DNA of 56,092 bases from positions 1 to 56,092 of the forward strand of contig MU833472.1 of assembly GCA_029204225.1 (NCBI GenBank), given 5' to 3'. Of the stretch, positions 45,941 to 56,092 are shown one piece after another. Position 1 is the stretch's first letter; each line of letters begins with the position of its first letter. The notes under the pieces were generated by a model. The model worked only from the letters and a program-made list of their open reading frames with translations, had not been told where the DNA came from and ran no database searches. The stretch is from Diphasiastrum complanatum (Eukaryota; Streptophyta; Lycopodiopsida; Lycopodiales; Lycopodiaceae). Position numbers and translations under genes: made by a program.

Positions 45941-46738
45941 AAAGGCTGAAATGAGCTAAATCCTTGGTTTTCATTCAATTTGATCACAATTTTTGATCTA
46001 AATCTTGTGTAGATTGGATCTTAGCATCTAGTATTGATTCTAGAACTCAAAGTGACTCAAATACATTGGAGATTGGTGTTGTGTGACTTCATTTGCAGGT
46101 GTTTAGGTGTCTAAAACCAGAGGCAAAGTTGAATTCAATTCACATTACCAAGATAGCAAGTTTTTGCTTGCTCCAAGCATTGATTTCTAAGCGAGTTTTG
46201 GAGGTGATTTCATAGAGGAGGCTTTCTAGCATTCAAGGAGAGGGAAGATCAGAGTTTTGGGGACTCTTCAAGGCTGTTCTAAGGTGTACTAGACACCTCA
46301 TAAAGTGATTTAGGTTCAGTCCAACCATTGCTTGACTTATGCACCAAATTAGATCAATTTTTCATCAATTTTGATCATTTTTTGCTTGTGATTGGATAGT
46401 AGATTGTGTTGCATCCTCATTAAGTTCCATTTAGATCTTTTACAAGTGATTTTGGAAGTATATTAGGTTTCTGAAATTCACTCTTGATCAGATCATTTGG
46501 AAGCTTTAATGTTCTTTATAGAAAGAGGGGCAATTCTACTAGTATTGTCTACTTCAATCAAGCAAGTGCATTGTTTCTAGTATTCTATGATTTGATTTTG
46601 TTAGAGATCATTCTTAGATCTTTATAGGAAGTCTATTACTGATCTTTTAAGGTCCCTAAGAAGTGGGATAAGGTAGACCTTCAATCAAATCAATAGAAGT
46701 AACCTTCATTTGTGTCAAGTCCTTGATTAGGAGACTAG
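45941..46738 (+). other. copia-2 5' leader
   Basis: About 800 bp, AT-rich, with no long frame and no obvious tandem repeat, unlike the leaders of copia-1 and copia-E. Confidence 0.7.
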
Positions 46739-49700
46739 ATGGCATCTATAAATGCATATCTTTTGGATACTAATGAAAGGCTCAACAAAACTAACTATTC
46801 CATATGGAAAGTTAGAATGGAATCTATCATGATCATGCAAGATCTGATGGAAATTGTAAATGGTAAGGAGGGTGAACCTATTCATCCTCAAGAAAAAGCC
46901 AAATACATCAAGAGGTGCAATGTTGCACTACATTGCATAAAAATGAATGTTGCAAATGAACTCTTAAGAGAGGTAGGAGATTGCACTTCAGCTCAAGATG
47001 CTTGGGAGACTTTGCAAAAGGTCTATGAATCCAAGAACCAAACTAGAATGTTAGCTTTGAAGAATCAAATCTATAGAAGCTATCAAAATAAAGGAGAGAG
47101 TGCACATACTTTTGTCCTAAGAGTAAAGGAATTGAACAAAGAGCTAGCCTTTATAGGTGACCCTATCAAGGATGAAGAGCTTGTTCAACTCATATTGAAT
47201 GGACTAAGCTTTGAATTTGACAATTTGGTTCAGGGATATGCAATTATGGGTAAGCTACCCATACTTGAAGAACTTCAAGGCACACTCATGGCCAAGGAAT
47301 CAAGAAGGAGCCAAATGCAAGAGAGGATGGATAGGCTTTCCATCCAAGGTGGAGATGACCAAGCTCTCTTCACCAAAGGCAAAGGCAAGTCCAAAGGCAA
47401 AGGATCAACATTCAAGAAGTCTACAAAGCTTGAGGATCAAGAAGGACCCTCAAAGGCATCTCCATCAACCACCAAAGTCAAGAAGGACAAATCAAAGGTG
47501 AAGTGCTACTATTGTAACAAGATGGGGCATTATGCCTCGGAATGCTTCAAGAGGAAGCAAGATCAAAGCCAAGACAACATGAGCAAAGAGGAGGAGGAGG
47601 AGAGTTCACATGAGGACTCTCTCATGATGTCCATATTTTCTTCAACAAGCTTCAAAGGAGAATATCCTTGGTGGATTGACTCGGGTGCTAGTTCACACAT
47701 GACTAGTAAAAGGGAGTTTTTCTCTTCTCTCTTATCTTATGATGGACCTATAAAGTCTATCTATACAACAAATGATGAAGCTTGTAAGATTGAAGGAGTT
47801 GGTAGCATTCCCCTTTGCTTAGGATCTTCCAAAAAGATCAACATAGAAGGTGTTTTGTACATTCCTACAATAACAAAGAATCTACTAAGTGTTGGCCAAA
47901 TGGTAGACAATGGTTTCAATGTTGACTTTGCTTCAAATGAATGTTTCATCAAGAAGAAGGGTAAGATAGTGGCTAAGGGCACTAGACTTGGCAAACTTTA
48001 TAAGTTGGATGCATTTGTGGATACTAATGTTGTCATGTTGGCCGAGAAGAGCAAGATATCTACCTTTACTTTATGGCACAAAAGACTTGGACATGTCAAC
48101 TCGGGTTCCATGGAGGCTATGATCAAGGAGGAGTATGCTTTAGGCCTACCAAGGTCTATTGGGAAGGAAGACAAGGTTTGTGAAGCTTGTGCCTTATCCA
48201 AGGCACATAAGAAGGTGTTTCCTAACTCCATCACAAAGTCATCTCATCCTCTTGAACTCATACACTCAGATGTGCACATTGCTAGCACCAAATCTAATGG
48301 AGGTTCATCCATGTTTTTAACCTTCATTGATGACTACTCAAGATATTGTTGGGTGTTCTTACTTTTCCTCAAGTCTCAAGTATTTGATACTTTTGTAAAG
48401 TTCAAGTTGTTTGTGGAAAAGCATCATAATTATAGCATCAAGATTCTTAGAAGTGACAATGGTGGAGAATTCATCTCCAATGAGTTCAAGGCCTTTTGTG
48501 AGGAGGAAGGGATCAAGAAAGAGACTTCTTGTCCTTACACTCCTCAACAAAATGGAGTTGCTGAAAGAAGGAATAGAACATTATGTGAATGCTCTAAGGC
48601 TTTAAGATTAGATGCTTGTTTGCCCAAATCCTTTTGGGGTGAGTCTCTTGTATGTGCAAACTACTTGATGAATAGGGTGCCTTGCAAAGCAATTGAAGGC
48701 AAAACTCCTTATGAGATGTTGTATGGAAAGAAACCCAATCTTAATCACTTGAAAGTTTTTGGGTGTATATGTTATGTGCATGTGCCATTGGAAACAAGAA
48801 CCAAGGAGGATCCATCTTCCACAAGAGGGATCATGCTTGGATATGCAAGCTCAAGCAAGGGCTACAAAGTCTATCTCCCATCCTTGAACAAATTTGTTGT
48901 TTCAAGGGATGTCATCTTTGATGAACATCATATGCATATGCTTGAAGAAGGCTCAAGTGCTCCAACAATCAAGAAGAAGATGGCCGAGGAGCAAGATCTT
49001 GGTTTTGAGGAGGAGCTCATGGAGGAGCAAGCACCAAACCCACCTATCACACCAAGGAGATCTTCAAGGGAAAAAGTGGAGCCATCAAGGCTCACATATC
49101 AAGGCAAAGGACAGCAAGTTGAGGGTATCTCATCCACTTCTTATGCTTTATCTAGTTTTGAAGAACCGTCTAATGTTGAAGATGCATTGAACTCCAAAGA
49201 ATGGTATAAAGCTATGTTGGATGAGTATGATGCCTTGATTGAGAATGAAACTTGGTTGCTTGTTGAGAGACCTCAAAGGAATGTAATAGGATGCAAGTGG
49301 GTCTTCAAGCTTAAGTTGAATGCAAATGGGAGTGTTAACAAACATAAAGCAAGATTAGTTGCAAAAGGTTATGCTCAAGAGAGAGGGATAGACTATGAGG
49401 AAACTTTTGCACCCGTGGCCAAGATGGTCACAATAAGACTAATCATTGCACTTGCATCACATTTTGGATGGATTCTATGTCAAATGGATGTCTCTAATGC
49501 TTTCTTGAATGGTTTTTTGGAAGAGGATATCTATATGGAGCAGCCACAAGGGTTCATCAAGCATGGAATGGAGAACAAAGTATGCCATCTCCAAAGAAGC
49601 ATCTATGGCTTGAAGCAAGCCTCGAGATCTTGGAATTCAAGACTACATTGCTATCTTATTTCACTTTCTTTTGTTCAAAGTGAATATGATCCCAATCTTT

Positions 49701-50707
49701 ACATTAAGTTTGATGATGTTGGTATTGTACTTTTACTCATTTATGTAGATGACATCATCATTAGTGGAAATAGTGTTGATGGTATTGAAAAAATGAAGAT
49801 AGATCTATCCTTAGAGTTCAAGATGGTAGATCTAGGGTGTCTTCACTTCATTTTAGGCATAGAAGTACTTAGAGGGTCTGATTTTATCTTTATAAGTCAA
49901 GTAAACTATGCTCAAAGTCTTTTGAAGAAGTTTAAGATGGAAGTATGCAAAAGTGTTGACACACCAATGGAGCAAGATGTAAAAGTGCCAAATGAAGATG
50001 ATGAAAGATCCTTCATGGACATCACTTTGTTTAGGCAACTTATAGGTTCCTTAATGTGGATCACTATAACTAGACCAGATCTTAGCTTTAGTGTATGTAG
50101 GTTGAGCCAATCCATGCAAAAGCCATTGAATATCCATTGGAAAAAGGCTAAGAGGATTCTAAGATACATCTCGGGTACATTGGATTTTGGGATTCTATAT
50201 AGAGGAGATGTGATTAACCTTCATGCATTTAGTGATTCAGATTTTGCAGGGGACAAGAGGGATAGGAAATCAACAAGTGCCTATTCAACTTTCATAGGAG
50301 AAGGTGTGGTTTCATGGCTTTCAAAAAAGCAAGAAACTATATCTCTATCTTCAACCGAGGCCGAGTACAAAGCTTTGACAACCACTACAAAGGAGGTACT
50401 TTGGATCAAGAGATTATTGGTGGAGCTAAAGATCATGGATTCAGAGGAGGCACCAATCATCTAAAATGACAATATATCAGCCCAACACCTTGCATCTAAC
50501 CCAATCTTCCATGCAAGATCTAAGCACATTGAGATATGCCATCACTTTGTGAGAGAAATGGTGCAAGCCAAGGAGATTGCTTTGGAGCATGTTCCAAGCA
50601 ATGAATGTGTAGCTGATCTACTTATTAAACCACTTCAAAAGACACCTTTTATGAAGTTCAGATCATCACTTGGAGTGATTAGTAAAGCAATGATTGAACC
50701 AAGCTAG
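46739..50707 (+). pseudogene. copia-2 gag-pol with one nonsense codon in RNase H
   Basis: Open for 1241 residues from ATG (46739) to TAA at 50462-50464, then open again in the same frame for 80 codons to the natural stop at 50705. Order by approximate residue: gag 5-200; zinc knuckle CYYCNKMGHYASEC near 255; protease WWIDSGASSH near 311; integrase zinc domain HKRLGH near 446; DDE core HSDVH near 509, LRSDNGGEF near 570 and QQNGVAERRN near 602; RT with YVDDIIIS near 1001; RNase H SDSDFAG near 1164 and SSTEAEY near 1203. The stop falls just before the third RNase H Asp (NDN, where copia-1 has LCDN), so this residue and ADLLIKPL are lost from the product. Integrase and RT should be intact; RNase H probably is not. 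Confidence 0.95.
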
Positions 50708-50708
50708 A

Positions 50709-50721
50709 TAGTGAGGAGGAG
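50709..50721 (+). other. copia-2 polypurine tract
   Basis: TAGTGAGGAGGAG, one base after the polyprotein stop, directly before the LTR start TGTTAAAA. Confidence 0.9.
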
Positions 50722-51408
50722 TGTTAAAAATTCACAATTCTAGCTTGACTAGTTTTGGTCATATGACTTGTAAATAGTTAGATGGTCATGATGTGGCTTG
50801 TCACACGTGCCAAATAGCATAGGATTCCATTCATAAGGATGTTCTCAAGTAGACCTAAGTGTTAGAACCTTTGGAATGAGTCCAAATTATGCTTAGATAC
50901 AAGGGAGAAAAAATAGGAGCTATTTTTGGTAATGTAATTTTTGCATTGTTGAGGGATCTCCAAGATTCCAACCCTAACTTGGTAGGGATGAAAGATCCAC
51001 CAAAATTAGCATTAGGGATAGGTTTAGGGCTACTCATACCTGCCCAAAACCGTGATGGATCATGTATATATAGGTGATGATATCTCACCAAAATCAATCA
51101 AGCAATTTCATGTTTTTTCTCTCATAATGGTGCAATTGCTCTCTATGTTCATAATTGTTTGAGTACTTGTGATTACTAATGATTATAGGATTGAATGTAG
51201 GTCTGGTGTACAGTACTCAGACTGTGGGAGGCCGTACTTTCACACGTGTGAAGCCTTCTTCAAGGATTTGGGCCATTTAGTGAGGTTCAAGCATAGATTT
51301 TTGATGGATTTTGATGGTTCAACTTGTGCTAATCTTATGAAATCATAATCTATTGTTTACCTCATCATTTCAAGTGTTTTAGGATCCTTATTTCCTGTAA
51401 TTTTTACA
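50722..51408 (+). repeat. copia-2 3' LTR (687 bp)
   Basis: Same length and ends as 45240-45926, with about six base differences (for example CCAATC/CCAACC, ACCATG/ACCGTG and TTTGTTG/TTTCCTG). Confidence 0.97.
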
Positions 51409-51413
51409 GAAAA
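51409..51413. repeat. copia-2 target-site duplication, right copy
   Basis: GAAAA immediately after TTTTTACA, identical to 45235-45239. Confidence 0.95.
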
Positions 51414-51599
51414 GACAAATAGAATTGAGGTTGTAAAAGTTGGAAAAAAAACTGTCAATTCTTTGTGTTGGGTGCTCTTGGTTGGACATTGTAGCAGAAG
51501 ACAGAAAATCGGTTTCGCTTTCTTCCTACAAGGACTCATGTCATATTAGTGTCCTTTTGCATTATGGAACTGGTGTAGTGCGTGGTAATGTAGAAGTTT

Positions 51600-53028
51600 G
51601 TAAGAAACTTCTCAAGTGAGTAGCAAGTTGAGCTGTTGGTTGCTATAGTGCTCGTGTTGTGTTGTTGTGAGAATCCTATTGTGAGTCATAACGGACGTGG
51701 CATGCAAGTAGGATCTTGGTTGGTTGTTTTGGACAATTTTTGAAATTGTGTTTTCTGATACAGTCGAGACACTCAGCATGGTACTTTGTCTTGACTGGAC
51801 AATCACCCATGAAGTGGCCAGTTTCACTATTATTAAAACATCGGTTGTTCAATGGCCCTTGTATAACGGCATAGCCATCTTGTATGGCGAATGGTTCTGG
51901 ACTTTCAGATGGATATTCAGGATAAGATAAGAAATGTCTAGACTATAATGGTTGTTCTTCATACTATTGGACTGTATGTGCATAAATAGGCTGATATGAA
52001 GGACAAGCATCAACAAGATGTATAGCCCGGTAGTGTGAGCACCATATTGGTTTTTGTCTATAAGGTACCTATGCAGGGTTTGGCTGACCAGGCATACTAC
52101 TTTGGATAGACTTCAGGGTAGCTTGAAACTCATTGGTGAGTTTTTCCATCTGTAGTTGATGTTGTTTATTTAGCAACTCCGACTGGTATTTCCAAAGCTG
52201 ATCTCGAGGATTCTCGATCTGCTTCGACTCATGGAAAGGAGCACGTGATGTTCTCCTTTCTCTGGATTCATCAACATCTGATTCTTCATCTTCCTCCTTG
52301 ATGGCATCAGACATAGCTAACTTTAGGCTCATATATTCATCATTGGATTTAAGCTCGCATCTAATCCATCTTGGAAGGCCGACTAAAAACCAGATGATGA
52401 GCATCTGTTCGGTAGGCTATTCTTGTACTTGACTTTTGAGGCATTTGAAACGCTCGATATAGTCTCGTACACGTTCGTCTTTTGTCATTTTGATATTACT
52501 CAATTTGACAAAAGGGCTTTCGATTAAGCGAAAGGGCTTAAAACGCTTGATAAAGGACTCTTTCAAAATTGACTAGTCTGTCTTGTCTTCACGATCGAGG
52601 TTAAAAAACCAGTCACGTGCTTTAGCGATCATGGTCATTGAAAACAGTCGGACCATAGCATCGGGAGATATTTCACCATACACATCACATGCATTCTCAA
52701 ATATCTGCAAAAATCTTTGAGGGTCCGAACTACCGTCAAACTTTGGTAGATCTAACTTGGGTGTACGTCTCTCATAATGAGCACTGTGGGTAGCAGAAAC
52801 TCCATTAAGATTGGCTTTGGTCTGTGACAGTTCAGCACCATAAAAATGGGGTCGTGCTCGTGAGGACTCAGTTCTATCAGATTCTTGTCCCTCAAATGAG
52901 TTTGTGGATGGCTCTTGGAGTTGGACCCGCATTCGGTAGAACCTATGACGGTGGATTTGTTCAGTTACAAGGGACCTTACCTCGTATGGATAATCGTCTA
53001 GAATTTGAGAATTTATATGCTGGTCCAT
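51600..53028 (-). pseudogene. gypsy-B gag with nonsense mutations
   Basis: ATG at 53028 (MDQHINSQILDDYPYE). The gag core reads LDLPKFDGSSDPQRFLQIFE near 52780 and ARDWFFNLDREDKTD, with a TAG at 52573 where gypsy-A has Trp. The same frame continues through RFKPFRLIESPF to a second TAG (near 52424) where gypsy-A has Gln, then LPRWIRCELKSNDEY to 52069. Beyond, zinc knuckles remain near 51840-51730: the first has lost its second Cys (CFNNSETGHFMGDC), the second is complete (CLDCIRKHNFKNC). At least three stops are present. It is far better preserved at its N-terminus than gypsy-A gag. Confidence 0.88.
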
Positions 53029-53139
53029 TGGGTACTGTTGTGAATTTTTTTATGTTGGGTATGTGTTTCTGCTGTTTTTAGATTTTTTTAGGGTTTTTGG
53101 TATTTTTTAGATTTTTTCTTTTTTTTTTGTATCGGGTCA

Positions 53140-54480
53140 AAAATTTGTCTAGATCGGAAAAAAGATGACGCCAAAAAATAAAGTATCGAAAAACAAAGGA
53201 CTAAAAAAAAGAGGACTCAAAAAATAAAAGACTCGAGTATCAAGAAATTATGCTGGTGACTCGAAAAAATGAATCGAAATTTTTTTTACTGGTGACTCAA
53301 AAAAATTGTGTCGAAAATTTGTGTAGGTAAATTAAAAAAATGTATCGAAAAAATTGAAGGCTAAAAAAAAAATATTTTGAAAAATAGTGGATTCGAAAAA
53401 CAAATGACTCGAAAAAATTGTATCGAAAAAATATAGGACTCGAAAAACAGATGACTCGAAAAATATAAGTCTCGAAAAAAATTATATCAAAAAATTAGAA
53501 GATGCGAAAAAAAAGGACTCGAAAAATAAAAGACTCGAAAAAAATGTATCGAAAAATTAATAGACTCGAAAAACAGATGACTCAAAAAACAGAAGGCTCG
53601 AAATTTTTTTTTAAAAAAAATTATGCTAGTGAATCCAAAAAAAAAAAATATCGAAAAAATAGAAAAAAAAAATGTATCGAAAATGATGGTTCGAAATTTT
53701 TTTTGGTGACTCGAAACAAATGTATTGAAAAATGATGACTCGAAATTTTTTAGTGACTCGAAAATTTGTATTAGTGACTTGAAAAAAATGTATCAAAATA
53801 TAATGGCTCAAAATTTTTTCTAGTGACTCGAAAAAAAATGTATTGAAAAATAATGGCTCAAAATTTTTTAGTGACTCAAAAAAAAAGTATCGAAAAATAA
53901 TGGCTCAAAATTTTTTTTAGTGACTCAAAAAAAACGTATCGGAAAATAATGGCTCGAAAATTTTTTAGTGACTCGAAAAAACGTATCGAAAAATAATGGC
54001 TCGAAAATTTTTTAGTGACTAAAAAAAAATGTATCGAAAAATAATGGCTCGAAAATTTTTTAGTGACCCGAAAAAAATATATAAAAAAATAATGGCTCGA
54101 AAATTTTTTTAGTGACTTGAAAAAAATATATCAAAAAATAATGTCTCAAAAAAAATTTTGTGACTCAAAAAAATGTATCGAAAATAATGTCTCGAAAATT
54201 TTTTTTGTGACTCGAAAAAAAATGTATCAAAACATTATGGCTCGAAAAAAAATTTAGTGATTCAAAAAAAATATATCAAAAAATAATGTCTCGAAAATTT
54301 TTTTAGTGACTCGAAAAAAAATTATCGAAAAATAATGGCTCGAAAAATTATTGGAAGTATCAAAAGTTTTCAAAAAAGGCTCAAAAAATATGACTCGAAA
54401 AAATAAAAGAGTATTGAAAAATTTAACAAAGGTTTGAAAAAAATTATGAGTATCGAAAAATTCAGAAGTATCGAAAAATG
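53140..54480. repeat. AT-rich ~48-bp tandem repeat in gypsy-B leader
   Basis: Over 1.3 kb built of the words GACTCGAAAAA, TGTATCGAAAA and TAATGGCTCGAAAATTTTTT. In the regular part TAATGGCTC recurs at 53851, 53898, 53947, 53993, 54042 and 54090, spaced 46-49 bp. The left part is more degenerate. Confidence 0.92.
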
Positions 54481-54484
54481 AAAC

Positions 54485-54850
54485 TCGTGGTTCCGATTGA
54501 GATTCAAAGGATGCGTCGGTTGAGATTTGACAGATGGCTCCGCCAATTGAGATTTGATAAATTGCTCCGGTTGAGATTTGATGGATTGTCCTCCAGTTGA
54601 GATTTGATAGATCACTTCCGGTTGAGATTTGAACGATTGGCCTCCGGTTGAGATTTAATAGATCACTTTGGTTGAGATTTGAACGATTGGCCTCTAGTTG
54701 AGATTTCAGGTGTGCCTCCGGTTGAGATTTCAGTGAGGCCTTCGATTGAGATTTCAGTCGTGCCTCTGGTTGAGATTTCAGTGAGGCCTTCTGTTGAAAT
54801 TTCAGTTGTGCCTCCGATTGAGATTTGATACAACATGTCGGTTGAGGGTA
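54485..54850. repeat. GGTTGAGATTTGA minisatellite in gypsy-B leader
   Basis: The core (C/T)(C/T)GGTTGAGATTT(G/C)A recurs about every 25-33 bp, at least a dozen times. Same core as 33690-33950 and 41530-41700. A long minus-strand frame across it (Ser/Gln/Lys-rich) is a repeat product. Confidence 0.9.
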
Positions 54851-55252
54851 AAGGGGAGTGTGAAGGGGCAGCTGAAGCAATGTGGGTATGAGGCGATGGT
54901 GGAGTAGTGTAGCTTGGTGAGCGAGGGAGACGAAAGGTGTGTGTGGGTTGCGTGCAGGTCTAGAGGTTGGCGCAAATCTTGGTGAGAGTGTTGACAGGTT
55001 GTGTTTTGTATGGAGGTCGCATATGTAGATCGAGGTTTTTGAATGGTTGTAGGTCATTTGTAGGTTTGTAGACGGTGGAGAGGTGTCGTGCAGGGCGATG
55101 CAAGGTGGGCGTTGTAGAGAGCTTGGCTCGGTCCAGAGCTAGTTCAAGAAGTCGTGATTCAGATTGTATTCAAGATTGGGAGTTTGTTTGCAGGGATCTA
55201 AGCAGGGACAATATTGCAGTTCTTATGGAATTAGAATGCATTGGAGTTCAAG
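54851..55252 (-). other. Unique part of gypsy-B leader
   Basis: About 400 bp between the minisatellite and the primer-binding site. No frame or repeat is recognised. Confidence 0.6.
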
Positions 55253-55266
55253 TGGCAACGGCGCCA
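55253..55266 (-). other. gypsy-B primer-binding site (tRNA-Asp)
   Basis: The minus strand reads TGGCGCCGTTGCCA, two bases from the LTR end ..GTCAACA. The first twelve or so bases match the plant tRNA-Asp 3' end. Confidence 0.9.
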
Positions 55267-55268
55267 AA

Positions 55269-56092
55269 TGTTGACAGATCCCCTGCTCCAAAGGATCTAT
55301 TGGTTTTAGATTTCTTTTACTTTCTTCTTCTTCTGCCTGTCTAAAGAGACCGTGGGCTCTTGCTTAAGTTATTCGTTCTTGTTCAAAGCCCAAAATCAAG
55401 CAGAAGGGAATAGATCATGTTGTAGTATTTTTGTCTTGTCTGTCAGAGGACAACTCATGGTCGTTCACTCTTAAAAACACTCACATTCAAACAGAGATGC
55501 AAGCCATGAACATTCATTTACAGATTAGCAAACAACCTAAATGAACATTCAATAGATTCTACAGCTACCTACTCTAAAAACGAACTGAATCAGATCCTAC
55601 ACTTTACTAAAACTGAACTACACTTGCATTAATCCACAAAGCTGAAACAAGAATTAATCCACAGCCTTTAGAAGTCCAAGAATCAAGAAACCAACTAGCC
55701 TTTTGATTTTTGGACATCCCAAGAACATCAAGAACTAGAATGTTGGAGGATATGCAAGATTTGCACCACAATTCTAGCCTATTTAGTTTACCTGAATGTT
55801 GGCTCTTACATTAATCTACAAACAAGCCACTCTAGGAAAGCAGCAAATCTAATCCACTCTATAATCCACAACCACACACAAAGGAGGGAAGGACAAGATC
55901 ATAAATGCATCACTCAAGAAAGAAGCATGATCAAGGAGTTCAATGGATGCACCAAACTCATGAAGGCTCTTCTCATTTCAGCATGGAGTAGATACATTTC
56001 ACAAAAAGCTCCTCTTCACGAAGAGGGAGTCTCTTAAATAAGCAAGAGAGCTCCTTAGGTGGCATCCTAGTGGAATTTGCACATTTCACAAA
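55269..56092 (-). repeat. gypsy-B 5' LTR (runs past window end)
   Basis: Starts on the plus strand as TGTTGACAGATCCCC and aligns with 41964 to about 42810 to the last base of the window, with scattered substitutions and indels. It includes the same ACTCTTAAATAAGC TATA-like block near 56034. Confidence 0.92.

Larger units (their letters stand above)
45240..51408 (+). mobile_element. copia-2: complete young Ty1/copia with target duplication
   Basis: A full 6169-bp element: 687-bp LTRs, primer-binding site, leader, gag-pol, polypurine tract, 5-bp target duplication GAAAA on both sides. The two LTRs differ at about six positions by eye, roughly 1%. It is inserted in gypsy-B between gag and the 3' region. 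The polyprotein is complete except for one nonsense codon in RNase H. Confidence 0.98.
43108..56092 (-). mobile_element. gypsy-B: gag-only element, split by copia-2, runs past window end
   Basis: Minus-strand order, with copia-2 (45240-51408) removed: 5' LTR (from beyond 56092 to 55269), primer-binding site, leader of tandem repeats, gag (53028 to about 51600), unrecognised spacer, charged 3' region, polypurine tract, 3' LTR (43107-41964). No protease, RT, RNase H or integrase is found, although gypsy-A next door has all of them. The internal region totals about 6.0 kb. LTR divergence between its two ends looks like several percent, so it is old. It probably relied on enzymes from elements like gypsy-A. 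Confidence 0.72.

Noticed and set aside
54254-55057. 267-codon minus-strand frame
   Set aside because: It runs through the AT-rich and GGTTGAGA minisatellites. Its Ser/Gln/Lys-rich composition is what those repeats would encode, and it lies in the leader upstream of the true gag start.

Overview
The window reads as intergenic nuclear DNA of a land plant with a repeat-rich genome. I found no host gene, tRNA gene, rRNA gene or CRISPR array. Almost everything recognisable is LTR retrotransposon. Plant origin rests on three things: Ty1/copia primer-binding sites matching the 3' end of plant initiator tRNA-Met (TGGTATCAGAGCC), Ty3/gypsy sites matching plant tRNA-Asp (TGGCGCCGTTG), and gypsy reverse transcriptase and chromodomain integrase of plant type. 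The species cannot be named from this sequence.

Layout. 1-6356: copia-1 (minus strand), one intact 1317-residue polyprotein, near-identical LTRs, left LTR cut by the window edge. 6357-7790: 3' end of a decayed gypsy (partial LTR, polypurine tract, an unrecognised minus-strand reading frame). 7790-10948: AT-rich, nothing recognised. 10949-12185: copia-F remnant (LTR plus a scrap of gag). 12185-16600: copia-E (minus strand), decayed, both ends missing. 16601 to about 24820: gypsy-D, a chromodomain element (plus strand), split by copia-3 (18343-24153). 24821-29559: AT-rich DNA with a 56-bp duplication, a 91-bp tandem array and a short tRNA-like insert flanked by 14-bp repeats. 29560-32197: 3' end of copia-H (minus strand) abutting the 5' end of copia-G (plus strand). 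32844-32998: a GT/GA microsatellite. 33600-34080: leader-type minisatellite. 34341-41963: gypsy-A (minus strand), Athila/Tat-like, with decayed gag, protease, RT, RNase H and integrase. 41964-43107: an LTR shared by A and B. 43108-56092: gypsy-B (minus strand), which has gag but no detectable pol and is split by young copia-2 (45240-51408, flanked by a perfect gaaaa duplication).

None of these genes form a host pathway; the relationships are insertion history. Copia-1 and copia-2 are young. Copia-2 keeps a nearly full polyprotein with one nonsense codon inside RNase H. Copia-3, E, F, G, H and gypsies A, B and D are broken by stops, frameshifts or truncation. Removing copia-2 joins 45239 to 51414. 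Gypsy-B then reads LTR, leader, gag, spacer, 3' region, polypurine tract, LTR: a gag-only, probably non-autonomous element in tandem with pol-bearing gypsy-A.

The items most worth a second look are the gag-only element B and the A/B shared LTR, the fusion of a copia start codon to a gypsy chromodomain at 24139-24450, the repeat-filled leaders of several elements, a palindromic CACACGTGTG motif in four unrelated LTR families, and the tRNA-like insert at 27751-27836.
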